Shown one piece after another: positions 1-11,937 of a stretch of 64,000 nt of DNA (positions within the stretch are counted from its first letter, which is position 1; every line of letters starts with the position of its first letter). This stretch comes from Phoebastria nigripes (Eukaryota > Chordata > Aves > Procellariiformes > Diomedeidae). The notes beneath the pieces were generated by a model. It made no database searches, was not told the DNA's origin, and saw nothing but the letters and a program-made list of their open reading frames with translations. A program made the position numbers and the translations under genes. Location: assembly GCA_035582835.1 (NCBI GenBank), contig JAYKAV010003099.1:2960136-3024135 (forward strand), written 5' to 3'.

Positions 1-627
1 TCTGCAAAGGCTCGGGCTTTATCGCCTTGCACGGAAGGAGGAGAAAAGACGGGGGCGGAGGGGGAGAGAGGAGAGAGAGGAAAAATAGCCCCTTATTCCA
101 CTTTCATCAAGGAAGCATCCAGCCGTCCAAAAAATTTAATGTCATATTTTAGCAAGAAAAACAGCTGTTGTGGTACTTTAAGGCCCAGCATATTTTGGCC
201 AGGGCTGCATGTTGTGGATATTGGCTGAGTCAAGGTTAGCTGTTAAAAGGCAGAAATTCTAGACCCATATGAAGAAACATCGCGTTCCTTTATATTCAGA
301 TAATATTTACTCCCAGGCCTGTTTTGTTTTGTTTTCTTCTCCCTCCTGGAGGGGGGCCCGGCCCCGGGGCTGTGGCTGCCCTTGGCATCGCTGCTCCACG
401 GGCAGGGGGGCGGCTGCACCCCGGGCACGGAGGTTTGGGGGTGATGGAAGCTACGGGAAAAGCAGGGGAGACTCTGCCTGGCACCTCCGACTTGAGTTTT
501 GCCCTCCAATTTTCAGCCCTGCCTGGCTTCGAGCCATGCCTTGTGCACAGGGAGAGACAGCGGGGCAGGAGCCGGGGGTTCGCTGCCTGGTGGGAAGCGA
601 TGGGTCCCCCCCAGCAGTGCAGGCACT

Positions 628-642
628 GGGGGGGGGGGGGGG
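628..642 (+). repeat. 15-base G homopolymer
   Basis: An uninterrupted run of G inside GC-rich intergenic DNA. A similar G-rich run (short G tracts plus a long one) lies at 1167-1187. Both could form G-quadruplexes and both are places where assembly length may be wrong. Confidence 0.9.
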
Positions 643-1166
643 CGGTTGCTTCCCCACTCCCCGCGGTGCTGCAGGGAGGATGGGGACCCACGAGACGCCC
701 GCTGGTCTCGTGGCACAGCACCCACATGCCTTTCGCCATTCAGACTGGGTCAGACTTTTATTCCCCCCTCAAGGGATAAAGATGCCAATAAATCTGTGGC
801 AGGCAAAGCGGGAGAAGGGGGGGTGAGCTCCCGAGCCATCAAACCCACCCCCTGCCCCGGGAGGGGCAGCTCTACCCCGACTGCAAAAAACCCCACAATA
901 TTAACCCCACAAAAATTAAGTACAATTTTAATAAGCTGTTTTGTGGCTTTATCTTTTCATAACTTTGTTCTGTTAGAGCACGTCTATGTTTTTATGCTAT
1001 CACCCATTTAAACGCCTGTATCTAATGCTGGTTCCCAAACCAGCCGTGCCCAGGTTGCTGTGCCCAGGACGGGCCGGTCCACTCCAAAAGGTCTTTGTGC
1101 GATGGCTCCTTCCAGCTCTGAGCTGCGCTGTGCCGCGACAGCAAACGGAGCTCCTGGGTCGAGAAA

Positions 1167-1187
1167 GGTGGGGTGGGGGGGGGGGGG
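1167..1187 (+). repeat. G-rich tract
   Basis: Tracts of two, four and thirteen G separated by single T bases. This is low-complexity sequence with G-quadruplex potential. No gene context was seen. Confidence 0.85.
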
Positions 1188-1725
1188 TGCATTTATACTG
1201 CATGGAAATGAAACCCCAGAAAACCCCCCAAAACTGGACATTGCAGGAATTGAAAAATTCTGCACAGGGTGAACCCGCTGCCCCTCAACGGGGGCATCGC
1301 AGGGGCACCACGGCCGGGGGCACCCACGGATCCACACATCCCGATGCCGAGAGACCCCGGGCTCTGCAGCCCTGCACCGAGCGCGATGCCACCCAGGCTG
1401 TAAATGACTCATCTTCTCGTAAAGCTGGTTTGCTAAGGAAGAAAGAAAAGCCCTTGCCCCGAAACAATTCCTCTGCGCTTGCCAAGCTCGGCAGGAGCAA
1501 TCCACGCTGTCTCTCTGCTTCTCCGGAGCGCCCAGCGCCGGCGTCCCCCCACCATGGTGCCACCTCCAGAACCCCGCCAGAGCCGGATCCCCGGCCCCCC
1601 CCGCAGCACCGGGGCTTTCCTCCCCACCTCCCGCCCAGCACCATGCCCTACCAAACACGGAGCCACCAAACACAAGCCCGCATATTTCCTAACCTCAGAC
1701 GTTTGGATAGGGAAAGCTGCGGATG

Positions 1726-1766
1726 AAAAAAAAAAAAAAAAAGGAAAAAAAAGGAAAAAAAAAAAA
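1726..1766 (+). repeat. A-rich low-complexity tract
   Basis: Poly(A) interrupted twice by GG, about 41 bp. It has no flanking retroelement body or target-site duplication that I could recognise, so it is called simple low-complexity sequence. Confidence 0.85.
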
Positions 1767-3489
1767 GTCCAAGGTGGAACCGCAATGTTTATAAAATGGG
1801 TCACTGAATTATACATAAAAATATTTTCCTTGTGGATGCAATTACTTCCTGGACTTGTTATTCCACAGATGCTTAAGTTCGCCTCAAGCAACTCCAATAA
1901 ATGCTTTACAGTCTGCTAGATCAACAGTAGCAGCGCTGGAGCGAATTGAGCAGCGCTGTTTCAAATTTGTCAGAAAACCACACGGTGTTTTCATGCGCAC
2001 GTTTTAGAAACCCAAACAAAATGATTCCCAACCGTCGTGCTCCCTTTCCTTATGCTTTTAATGGGTTTCACATGAGCTCCTCCAGACACGGGCAGAGCCC
2101 CAGGGGCTCAGGACACCCGGGCAAGTGCTCCCCAAAAGCCGGGGAGCCCCCGGGATGAGACGGGGACCAAGCAGGGATGGCACCTCCCATCGTTCTCCCC
2201 TATAAACCCTGCTCCTTCTCACTCCCAAATTTTCCTGTTTCATCCTCCTGCAAGGTCTGGCTCGCCCGTTAGGTACCCGGGGGGCAGCGGGATCTGTAAC
2301 CGGCTTAGGAGGCTTTCCCAGGGGAAATGAATTTTGGGAGCGAGGGATCGGGGCCGCTCCTACCTGCTGCGGTGGCTACAGGTGGGTGAGGGAAGAGTTC
2401 GGGGGCTGGGGGGACACACGCCACGTGGGGTTTAAAAGTGCAATGAAAAAAACCCAGAGGAGCTGGAGCAAAGCTGGTGGGGAGGGAGAGGAGCCGAGGC
2501 GGGGGCTGGCTGGTTCCCGGCGTGGGCACCGGCTGGCTATAACAGTTTTCCCCCGTGGCAGGGACATGTTATTGGGTTTTTCCTCCTCTATCCAGCCACC
2601 GATTTTCACAAAACTCAGAGAAACTCAAGGCCATGGAGATGTGTAAAGATTTTTTTTAATGCATGTAAGGCTTGGCCCAAAGGCCCCTGAATAAAATCCT
2701 CGTCCATCTGGTGCATCTCGATCTTCAAAACCTCAAAGCTACTTTTGTTTAAGAGCAATTGAAAGTATTTAATGCCGCTTCTAATGACCTTGAACGGGAA
2801 AACAACCAAGGGCTGGGGTGTTGGGGACACCCCAGGATCATGGGGCAGAGTGCTGTTATGCCAATAAAATAAATTAATATCTGCCCAGGAACACTCAAGA
2901 TTCACTCCAGGACTAACAGGTGGCTGTAACAAGATTATCCCATTAACAGATTGCCAGTGGAGCAGAAATGTGCTTTCAGGTCTCTGCTTTCACTCCAAAT
3001 TTCATCCACGAGATTTTCTGTCGGCAGGATAAATGGGTTAAAAGGTGCCTGCAAAAATGGGCTTATAAAGAGCTCCATATTCTCCTGCTTCAAGGACGCA
3101 GCTGCCTTCCTTGTATGGGAATCCCAGCTCATCTTTGCTGTTTTATAGGCCACCGTGGCAATCCCGCTCCTCTCCGCCAGTGGCCGGGGGTCGATGGCAG
3201 CCGGATGCCAGCCTGCCCGCCACGGTGTCACAGCGCCGGCTGGGACACGGTCTTGTCCCCGTCCCTTGTCCCGCAGGGAGCCGGCGATGGCAGGCTCTTG
3301 GCAGATGACGCACAGCATGGGACCCGAGAGAGTATCATCCTCCTCGGCGAGGGCACCCCACAGATTGCAATTCCCAGACTCCCAGCGAGGCAAATCATGT
3401 GTGAGCAATCCCACCCCGCCACCGGTGGAAAGCGCTTTGCCAAAGGGAAGGAGCCGGGTTTCCCTCTGCCCTCGCTCCCAGCCCCGGGA

Positions 3490-3514
3490 TGGGGACAGGG
3501 ACAGGGACGGGGAC
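3490..3514 (+). repeat. short GGGACA-type tandem repeat
   Basis: About four imperfect copies of a hexamer of the form GGGACA/GGGACG in GC-rich intergenic DNA. Confidence 0.6.
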
Positions 3515-4887
3515 AGTGTCCCCACAGCTGAGCCGTACGCAGGGCTGCACGACCGGCGCAGCGCTGCCCACCTCAGAGGTTAAACCAAGGGCCCCGCAGG
3601 GAACGCACTGGCATTTTTATTTGGGATTAGGTCCCAGCACATCTTAATTTTCAATTCAACTGCCGCTGAAAAGAAACATAAAATAAAACAAGCGCCAGGG
3701 GTGGGGAGGGAGGGAGAAGGCAGCACTGGGTCTGCCCATGGCCCCGAATTAGCTGCAGAAAAACGTTAACATTCCTGCGCTGGCCCCTGGCCAAGGGACG
3801 GAGCAATTCAGGAGACGGCGACGCAACCGCCGGCGAACACGCGCATGGTCTGCAGGTCCTGGTGCCGCAGCCGGCGTGCAAAACCCTGGGGCAACGGCTG
3901 TGGCTGAGGGTGGGGGAGAGCACAGGCCCCGCACCCTGCTCCTGGGGACGGCCCCAAGGNGCTTTTAAATGCCGTGAGCGTTTTTCTTCTTAAGGCAAAG
4001 GGGCTGGGAAACGCCACGCAAGAGGTGATGCATCCTATGCGGGATTTCACTGTGGCTGGACGCCATCCAGCTCCAGGTCCCCAAGCCGGCGGTGCCCAGG
4101 TTGGAGGGGTCAGATCCTGCCTCCAGATGTGTGAATCACTGCGATTTGGGGGCAATGGGCAGGACAGCGCAGGGGCAAGGGCCCTCTTGGGGGAAGCACA
4201 GCATCCCACAGAGCATCCCCAGTACCCCCTGCCAGCCCTGACTGCAAACGTGCATCAACTCAGGTGCCCCCCAACCCCCGGGGTCCCACCGGCTCATTGC
4301 AGACCCCAGCACCCCAGTGCAGACCCCCCAGCACCCCATGCAGCATCCACCCAAGCCCTGGCCCCGGCTATGCCTGGCTGCCGGCACAGTTTAATAATGC
4401 TGGCCCGCGCCCTGGTATCCNCCGGCTGCCCCAGCCCTCCTGATTTTGCCATTTGCCGGGCGCTGGAGGCAGCGTGCCGCGCTCGAGCGACGGCGAGGGC
4501 TCCAATCTGTTCCTCATTAGGAGGGGCAGACAGCCCAGCGCGGGAGTCTGAGCCCTAATCTCCTTTCCAGTTGGTATCCATCAGCAGATGTACAACAAGT
4601 GGTTGGATATTTTAGCGGGCATATGTGTGACAGAGCCGTTAGCTTTTTTTCCAGCTCGGGGGCGGGGGGATAAAATGCTGTGGCTCGAGCCGAGGCTTTG
4701 CCGGTCACACGCGGAGCCCGACAGCAGGTCCTGGCGCACCGNCACGGCTGCCAGCTCTGCTCCGCTCCGCCGGCGTGGTGGTTTATTTTACCAAGGTCTT
4801 TCTTGGAAGAAGCGGTGATGAAGTTAACAGCCTGTGAGCCATAATTGGCTCACATTAAATCAAGGAAATGGTATGTTTTGTTTTGCC

Positions 4888-4888
<1 letters not shown>

Positions 4889-4918
<30 letters not shown>

Positions 4919-4961
4919 NNNNNNNNNNNNNNNNTTTTTTTTAAAAAAAAAAAAAAAAAAA
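4889..4961. other. assembly gap of 16 N between homopolymers
   Basis: A T run is followed by an A run, then Ns at 4919-4934, then again a T run and an A run. The two sides look like copies of the same T/A homopolymer junction, so the gap was probably left where reads could not be joined. True length and content are unknown. Confidence 0.85.
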
Positions 4962-5223
4962 GCATATTAAACAGGAAAAAACCACACAGAGCCAAGGAAG
5001 GAGCAGGCAGCAGCTCTCAGGAATTTGGGGGGAGATTTGTGTCCCAAGGCATAAAGAAATCCAGTCCTTGCCATCAGAGAAAAAGCAGCTTCACTTCAAA
5101 TACCCAGCAGAAATGCCCATAGCAAGGGAAGGGGGATCCAAAAACCACCCACCAGTGGCACCACAACAGGCGCCGCTTCAAAGCCTGTCCCAGCAGCCAC
5201 GGAGTTGAAGTGGACACACTGAT

Positions 5224-5245
5224 AAAAAAAAAAAAAAAAAAAAAA
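5224..5245 (+). repeat. poly(A) tract
   Basis: A run of 22 A in intergenic DNA with no recognised element attached. Confidence 0.85.
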
Positions 5246-8200
5246 GATTTCTTAAAAAAATTCTTCTTGAAAGTTGTTTTATTTATCTCGCCACCTCTCG
5301 ACCAACACAGGGTGTCAAAAACCTTGCTGGTGTCTTAACGTGGCTCTGGATATACAGGATATTTCAGAAAGGAAACTTTCTTGTGCTTGTTCTCTAAATT
5401 CTATTTTTAGCCCCTTCACGTTCTGGATGTGAGCTGAGCTGGGTGATGGCAGAACCATCCTCCCAAGCCTGCAGGTCACCTAAGCCATCGGGTCTCAGGA
5501 GGGATAACATCCAGCCCCTAAAGCCTGCCCGGGAGACATCCCCGCAGCCTAGCAAGGCTCGGCTGTATTTCCATGCACGCTGCTGCAGCCGCTGCGGTGC
5601 AGCCCTGTGCTCATCGAGTTTTCACCCATCCCCATCAGCAGCCAGTGCCACTGCTTCACACCGCCCGAGCCCCCTCCCGGCTCGGCACCAGGGCACCGAG
5701 AGCCACCGGGGCTTGTCCCAGCTGGGGGCAGCCGCAGCCGCGTCCCNGCTCATCCTGCCCAGCGCTGGATTTTGCAGAAAACCTGAGCTGTTTCCCAGGG
5801 CTGGCCCGTCAGAAAGCACAGCATCCTTGGCGATGCTCAGCCTCTGCGTTCATGCAGTGCCACTGCACAGATGTCCCCACGTGAAGATCAACCACATCAT
5901 GCGAGCAAGGCCAGACACAGATCTACGGGGTGCAAGGACCACGGGGGACCAGCTCTGAGCACCGCTGGCCGCATCCCTCCCTCTCGCAGGAGCTGCCGCA
6001 GCCCTGGGGAAATTCAGGCTCCAGGAGAGCATGGCCCTGCGCTGCCTCGACACTGCTCGCACACACCGGCCCGGGCCAGCGGCCACCCAAAAGCTGCAGC
6101 AGGAGATGCAGCAAGTGATGAAGCCACCATGGTGCATGGGAAGGGCTGGAAACCTGTGATCCACCCCCACGTTCCCTTTATATCTGCCGGTTTCACTTGT
6201 ACATGCAGGCACTGGAAGTTGCAGGTCATAAGGGTTCATGTGACTTGAAAAAAAACTCCGCAAGCAGGAAAAAACATCCCGCTTTTGGTAAATCCCATGC
6301 CCAGCTGAAGATCACACACACGTCTTCCAGCTCATCCCGGCTTCTGGGTTAGCCAGGTCGGAAACAGGACACCAAAACCCCTCGCTCTAAGCATGGGGGG
6401 ATGAACAAGCCTTCCATTTGCATGGCAAGAACCCCCCNGAATTCAACCCTTTTCCAACTTCAAAATGACAAAAAAACCCTCAATGGGAAACTCTAATTTT
6501 GTTTGGAAATGTCATTTCCAAATGGCACATGAGAAATCATGCTCTGACCTAGTGTTGCTGACAGGCAAATATTTATCCCCACAAAATTTCCACATAAAAC
6601 CATCACTTTTGTCAGTAGGTCTGGACACCAGAAGCAGAGGGGGAAGGCAGCAAGAGGGGAGCCAGGAGGCACAGGGACAAGCAGCCCTGCCCGGCAGGTC
6701 AGAGCCCCTCAAACAGATCACTGCAAACACAACGGGTCTCCTTGAGACTCATTTTGAGACAAGATACAGCCTTTTCCAACACATTCATAGAGAGTATCTA
6801 ATATTTTTTCAAAACTAGTTGTACCATTTTTTCCAATACATTAAACCAATACAAGCTTCTGCTCCCAAGCCCTGCGGCACTTCATCATTCAGCACCGCTG
6901 CTCTTGCCCGTGTCGGAGCGGAGCGGATCCTGTCCGACATACATTTCTCAGTCTATTAGGCAGAGTTATTCTTTTGCTCTGTGTTTTGATACTTACAAAG
7001 CCATTACCATCCCTCGCATGCACATCCATCATCGGGCCTTCAAACTCCAGAAAGTCCCAAAAAACTATTTTCCACTCACCATGCAGCCTGCCAGGCTCTG
7101 TTCTTCTACTCTGCATTGCTTCATCCATCGAAAGACATTTCAGCAAGTTCCGAGTCCAACAAAATAAACAGATGGCAGCCTGAAAAGGTGGTGATTTTTT
7201 TCTACGAGGGGGGAGCAGGGCGAGGGATACAGCAGGGAAGAGCTGACTTCTGTCTGCCTGGTTGGAAAAGCTAACCTGGGCTCCAGGCACCGATGCTCAT
7301 CTGGAGCCGGGGGTGCAAGGCACTGTTTTGCAAAACCACGGGGTCTTGGAAAGCAGCGGGGGGAGCAGCCGTAGCTGCCTCCTGGGCTCAGACTCCCCCA
7401 GCTCCACGCCGCGGGGGTACACCCAGCCCGGTGCCGGCCCGCACCAAGCACCCATCCACCCTCCACNTGCCCCCAGCACCCTGCAGTCACCAGCCACCCC
7501 CTGCACGGCTCTGGAAATGCGGCACATGCCATTCACCCACGTTTTGCAAGGAGCTGATTCACCATCATACCTCTGCACCGCCCCGACGGCTCCCCGGCGG
7601 GGACCACGCGCACCCCAAAATCACCCACATGCACCCGCAGAGCAGCACCGTGCTGCAAAACACCAACTCTGCTACAGCCTTAGGGGATGCAGGCGATGCA
7701 GAGAGAAGCAACCCTGCCTCAGTGCAGGGCAAACCATCCCCAGGGCTGCCCCTGAGCCCGGCGCAGGCACTGAGCGTTATTACAGCTTGACCCAGCAATC
7801 ACCAGTTCAGACTTACGGGGACGATTTATGAAAGGATGTGGCCAGATGAGCGATAGAGACAAATAGCCTTGAGGAGTGACTGATTTCTCCCTTACAAGAG
7901 GAATAGAAATTAATTTATGAATTGGGTTAGTTAAGTTGCCAAGTGGCTTTGATGCAGTTTATTTTTTTGCATATGTTCATGATCTATTGCACAGCTGTCA
8001 GAGGGGGAGGAAGGTCTTATTGAGCCGGAGCAATGCATCACGCTGGCCGAGGCAGCCAACAGCTCTCAGCAAAACCAGATTGCCCTTTAATCGGCCACGG
8101 GTTGGTTTGCTGCTTTCCCAAAGCGGGCGCCTCGTTCCTCCCCGCTTCACCCTCGAGGGCCTGGAGCCCTGTCACGTGCCGCAGAGGTGGGGAGCGGGGC

Positions 8201-10425
8201 AGGACCCCCTTCCCCGTGCNGATGGCCAAGCACAGCCCACTGCAGACACCACTGATGCGGAGCCTTCTTTCACCTTACCTACCCCTTGTGTGTTTTGGTA
8301 GGACCTACAGAAAGACAAGAAGAGTCCCAGGAGAGATGTGGCGCGGGGACAGGGTGGTGGGTGCTTTATTCCTTACTGACACAGCACTTTTAGAAAGAAA
8401 TCATCACGGGCAGAGCAGAGATGTGGTGCCACACACATTGCTCACCAAAAGCGAGTGCAGGGACCCATTATACCATGCCTGAGGGACCCCCCCTCCCTCC
8501 AGGGGACACCATCCCCCTGCACACCGAGGGACGGACCCGGACCTGCCCAGGGTCTCAGCCCCAGCTCCCTGAGCCAAGACCAGCACGGGTACCAGCTACC
8601 CCATGCTTCCCGGCGTTACNGGTGCTTGGAGGTTTTTCAAGACACGAAGTAATTTCCTGTTTGAAGCAGTTGACAAATCTGCACAGAAACTGGATAACCC
8701 TTTGCCTATCAGGGAGATCCGACTGCTCCAGCTCACAGCTCCCCTCCAATATATTTTTTCTCCCCACATATAAGGCAGGGGGAAGGTTGGGGTGAGCGCT
8801 CCTCTCTGTCCCATGTCCAAGTGGCTTCAGGTTTAGGACAGATACCACGTCCTTCTGCAAGGTCTGTGACAAATGCATGCAGCAGCCACATGCCAAGGAG
8901 GTGCCCCAGCCCGGAGCAGGGTCCCAGCCCCAGCCCCCTCCTAACACCACTCCCAGCCCAGGAAACACAGCAGCCAGTGCCCCCCTTCCCTGCGCTGCGT
9001 CACCCTGCTCCCTCCCAAAAGCCTCCCACAAACAGGACTATTTAGGGAAAAACCTTGGTAATTAAATTATCACATAAATACAGCAAAACCAGCTAATGCA
9101 CATTTATGGGCTTGACGACTCTTCAGTTAATAATTGCTTTGTGGCCAGAAGCATGAGAATTAAATCAGACACAGACAATAGTCCCTTTGGGGCAGGAGGT
9201 GGCACTCAGGGCTCCAGCCCTGTGCACCCACATGCTGGGCTCACACCAGCACAGCCAGGCTCACCCCACTGCGGCAGCAGAGCAGGTCCCAGGTCCTAGG
9301 CTTGTTTTACTGGGTCCCAGGGTCTGCAGCAGGTTGCCCCTGGCCACCCAGCACCCAGCCTGTACACCCGAGCACAACCTGTGCCCAAGGAGCTGCCAGG
9401 ACCTGGGGCTCAGCACCCCCACTCCCCAGGAGAGGGGAGAGCAAAAAGCCGCGGACAGAGGGGAGATGCAGATCCTGCTTTCTGAAGGCCACATCAATCT
9501 CCAGAAACAACTGAAGGAAGGGAGATGAATTAGCACGAGGTGGTGGTGCATGCAGACGGCCATTTCACGGTAGTCTGCTCCAAGTTGTCTTCTCCCCACC
9601 CAAGCCACCAAACTGCACAGCCGGGTCAGCGGCCAGCACTGCCACTGATTCCCCACACCCCATCAGGACAGATCATCTCTCCCTGCTTCAGTTTTCGCCT
9701 TCGCAAATGGGAAGCTCCCAGCCCTTGTCTTAGAGACACGAACATTCAAAGGATGCACAGACAACAGAGCAACCCATCAACACGTACAGAAGCCTTTCTT
9801 CCACTCACCCCCAAGCACACCACAGACACGCGATGCAGGTTTCACACCTTGGCTCTAAGCAATATCACTCCCAGCAGGGACCCACAACCCGGCACACAAA
9901 CCTCTCTGAGAAGCACAAGCACAGAGCTGGCATGACCCTGCACAGGGCAGCACGCTCAGCCCCACCACAGTCCCAAAAAGCAGCAGCCAAGCAGCTCCAC
10001 AATGGAAAGAGCCAGAGATAACTAACCAGCAAGCCCACAGCTTCCTCCTTGATAGAGGTATTTATAGCAAAAACAAGGATCAGGGAGGAAAAAGAGAAAA
10101 GTCCTTACCTTGCAGCAACCTCTGCCCCCGGAGACCTTGCAGCCACATTCCCCAGTGAGCACTGTCATGCTCAGCACCTGCAGCCACTTTTCACCTGGAC
10201 CAGCCCCAGCAGCATTGCCCCACAGCCCTCCACCCCCAGCATACCCTCCCTCTGCTACAGCATCCTGCTTTGGGGGCCCTTTTTTTAACTCATAGTGCTG
10301 AAAGGCAGCTGCTTTGGGATGGAACATGGCAAATATTGCATTGCAGAGACTCAGTATACCTGGTTTTGGGAAAAAGCTGAGGCCTGGGACGGGCAGAGGG
10401 AATAAAGAATAACTTTCTCCATGAC

Positions 10426-10503
10426 TGGCCTTAGGGAATTTGAAGAGGAAGGATGCTGCAAATTCACATGCAGCATCCTTCCTCTTCAAATTCCCTAAGG
10501 CCA
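10426..10503. repeat. perfect 35-bp inverted repeat with 8-nt loop
   Basis: The left arm 10426-10460 and the right arm 10469-10503 are exact reverse complements over all 35 bases, separated by an 8-base loop at 10461-10468. Transcribed, it would fold into a mismatch-free hairpin. There is no flanking transposon terminal signature that I can see. It could be a real cruciform or hairpin locus, or a fold-back assembly artefact; perfect identity with such a short loop makes an artefact a serious alternative. Confidence 0.9.
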
Positions 10504-11937
10504 CTCACTTGCAGATTTTCCTTGGTCTGCAAGATGGAACCACCAGCGATGCTCCCTGGCCCCCGCTGCCNCATGCAGGGCCATGATCTTGCACAGAGCA
10601 TTCCCACCGTGGGAGCAAACAGGCGCTGCTGGCCCAGATGCACGGAGCAAAATGCATGCGAAGGAGGTGACTGATGGCGTTTGCTGATGGAGGAGATGCC
10701 CAGGGTGCAGGGACCAGCTCCAGGTTGGCTGGAGGCTGTTGTGACATCCCTGCTCGGACCAATGTGACCCTGGAAAGTTTTTGGATGAGCTGGCCTGCTG
10801 CCCTGACATCCCCTTGCTCCTTGACCTTTCTTCCCACAGAGAAATCACAGCCCCGAGTGCCTGAGTCAGCTGTAAATCCCCAGCATCGATCAGACACTAA
10901 ATGCGGCACTTGGTGGTTGCGGAAGGGGAACCAGATTGCACGGAGGGAAGAGAGCAGTGGGTCCTGGCTGACGCTGAAGTGTCACTGGGGCTCCCAGGCA
11001 GGCTTGGGGGTGCAGAAACCATCCAGGTGGTCCCAAAAGCACCAGAGACTAAGGTGAATGATGGAAACAAGAGGAGCACTACAGTAGTTTAGGGAAAGAC
11101 ATCTTTTGCTAATTAAATCCAAGTGCAAAGGCAGTAGGTGTGTCCCCCGCTTTCCTACAGGGTGAGTTTGGACCTTGCAGCCCCCCAGAACCTGCAGATG
11201 CCCCAGCACAACGCTGCCCACTGAGCCCTGCGGGGTTGGGGGGGTCAGGGCGAGGGGTCAAAGGCACCCGTGGGCAGCCCGGGGCCCCCAGCAGCTGCAC
11301 CCAATGCAGCACAGATGCCGCCCTCCCCTTTTCCATCCTCATCAGTGCTCTTCATCCCCCTCACCTAGTCCCCGTGCTCCCTCTGTATTCACCTCCCTCT
11401 TGTTTCCTCTCCTTCCTCTTCCTCAGCTCTGGGCTACGTTGAAAACCCTTCCCCAGGGTGGGTGTGGAGGCTCACACGGATGCGATTTACCCTTGTAAAA
11501 AGCAGCAGTGTTGGCCAGTTGAACTGGTACCGGTTCCTTGAGGGGACAGACGTGGCCTTAGCAAAGGGACGCTTCTGCTGGTGGAAACGGTTCTGCAAGG
11601 ATCGTCCCTTAAGTGNCGCTGCAGTGATGGGTTTTGGTGTCGATGGGGTCTGGGAGGGACAGGGGCTGGGCGGGCACGGGGTGAAGGCTGCAGGGCACCA
11701 TCATTTCCCCATGGCTCTTTGCCTGCTGGTTTTCCGGCCCCCCCAGTTTCCTCCCCAGAGCCCAGCTGGGCACAAGCCCACGAGGCACAGATTTCTCTGA
11801 TTAAGCAACAGCCAGGCAGCCTCTCCCCTTTCGCTTTCAGCTGCCTCTTCCTCCCCGGTCCCCAGAGGCAGCCCTGAGTATCCGGTCCCAAGTGAAGCGG
11901 CACCCGCACCACGACAGGCACCGGCCACGGCACTGCC

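Larger units (their letters stand above)
1..11850. other. intergenic region upstream of SLC2A6, no gene supported
   Basis: No coding exon is supported on either strand. The open frames are compositionally biased (Pro, Gly, Arg, Ser rich), overlap each other in several frames, lack recognisable domains, and follow the high GC content. In human the next gene beyond SLC2A6 is MYMK; I looked for its hydrophobic exons and saw none, so it probably lies left of the window. The stretch alternates GC-rich sequence with AT-richer islands (about 110-240, 900-1030, 1770-1930, 6440-6620, 6760-7160, 7800-7990 and 9050-9180) that could be conserved non-coding elements, but this cannot be shown from one sequence. 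Confidence 0.6.

Noticed and set aside
1..11850. Possible MYMK (myomaker) or other gene in the left flank
   Set aside because: MYMK is the next gene in human, but none of its hydrophobic, Trp/Tyr-rich exons was found on either strand. The many open frames here are Pro/Gly/Arg-rich shadows of GC-rich DNA.
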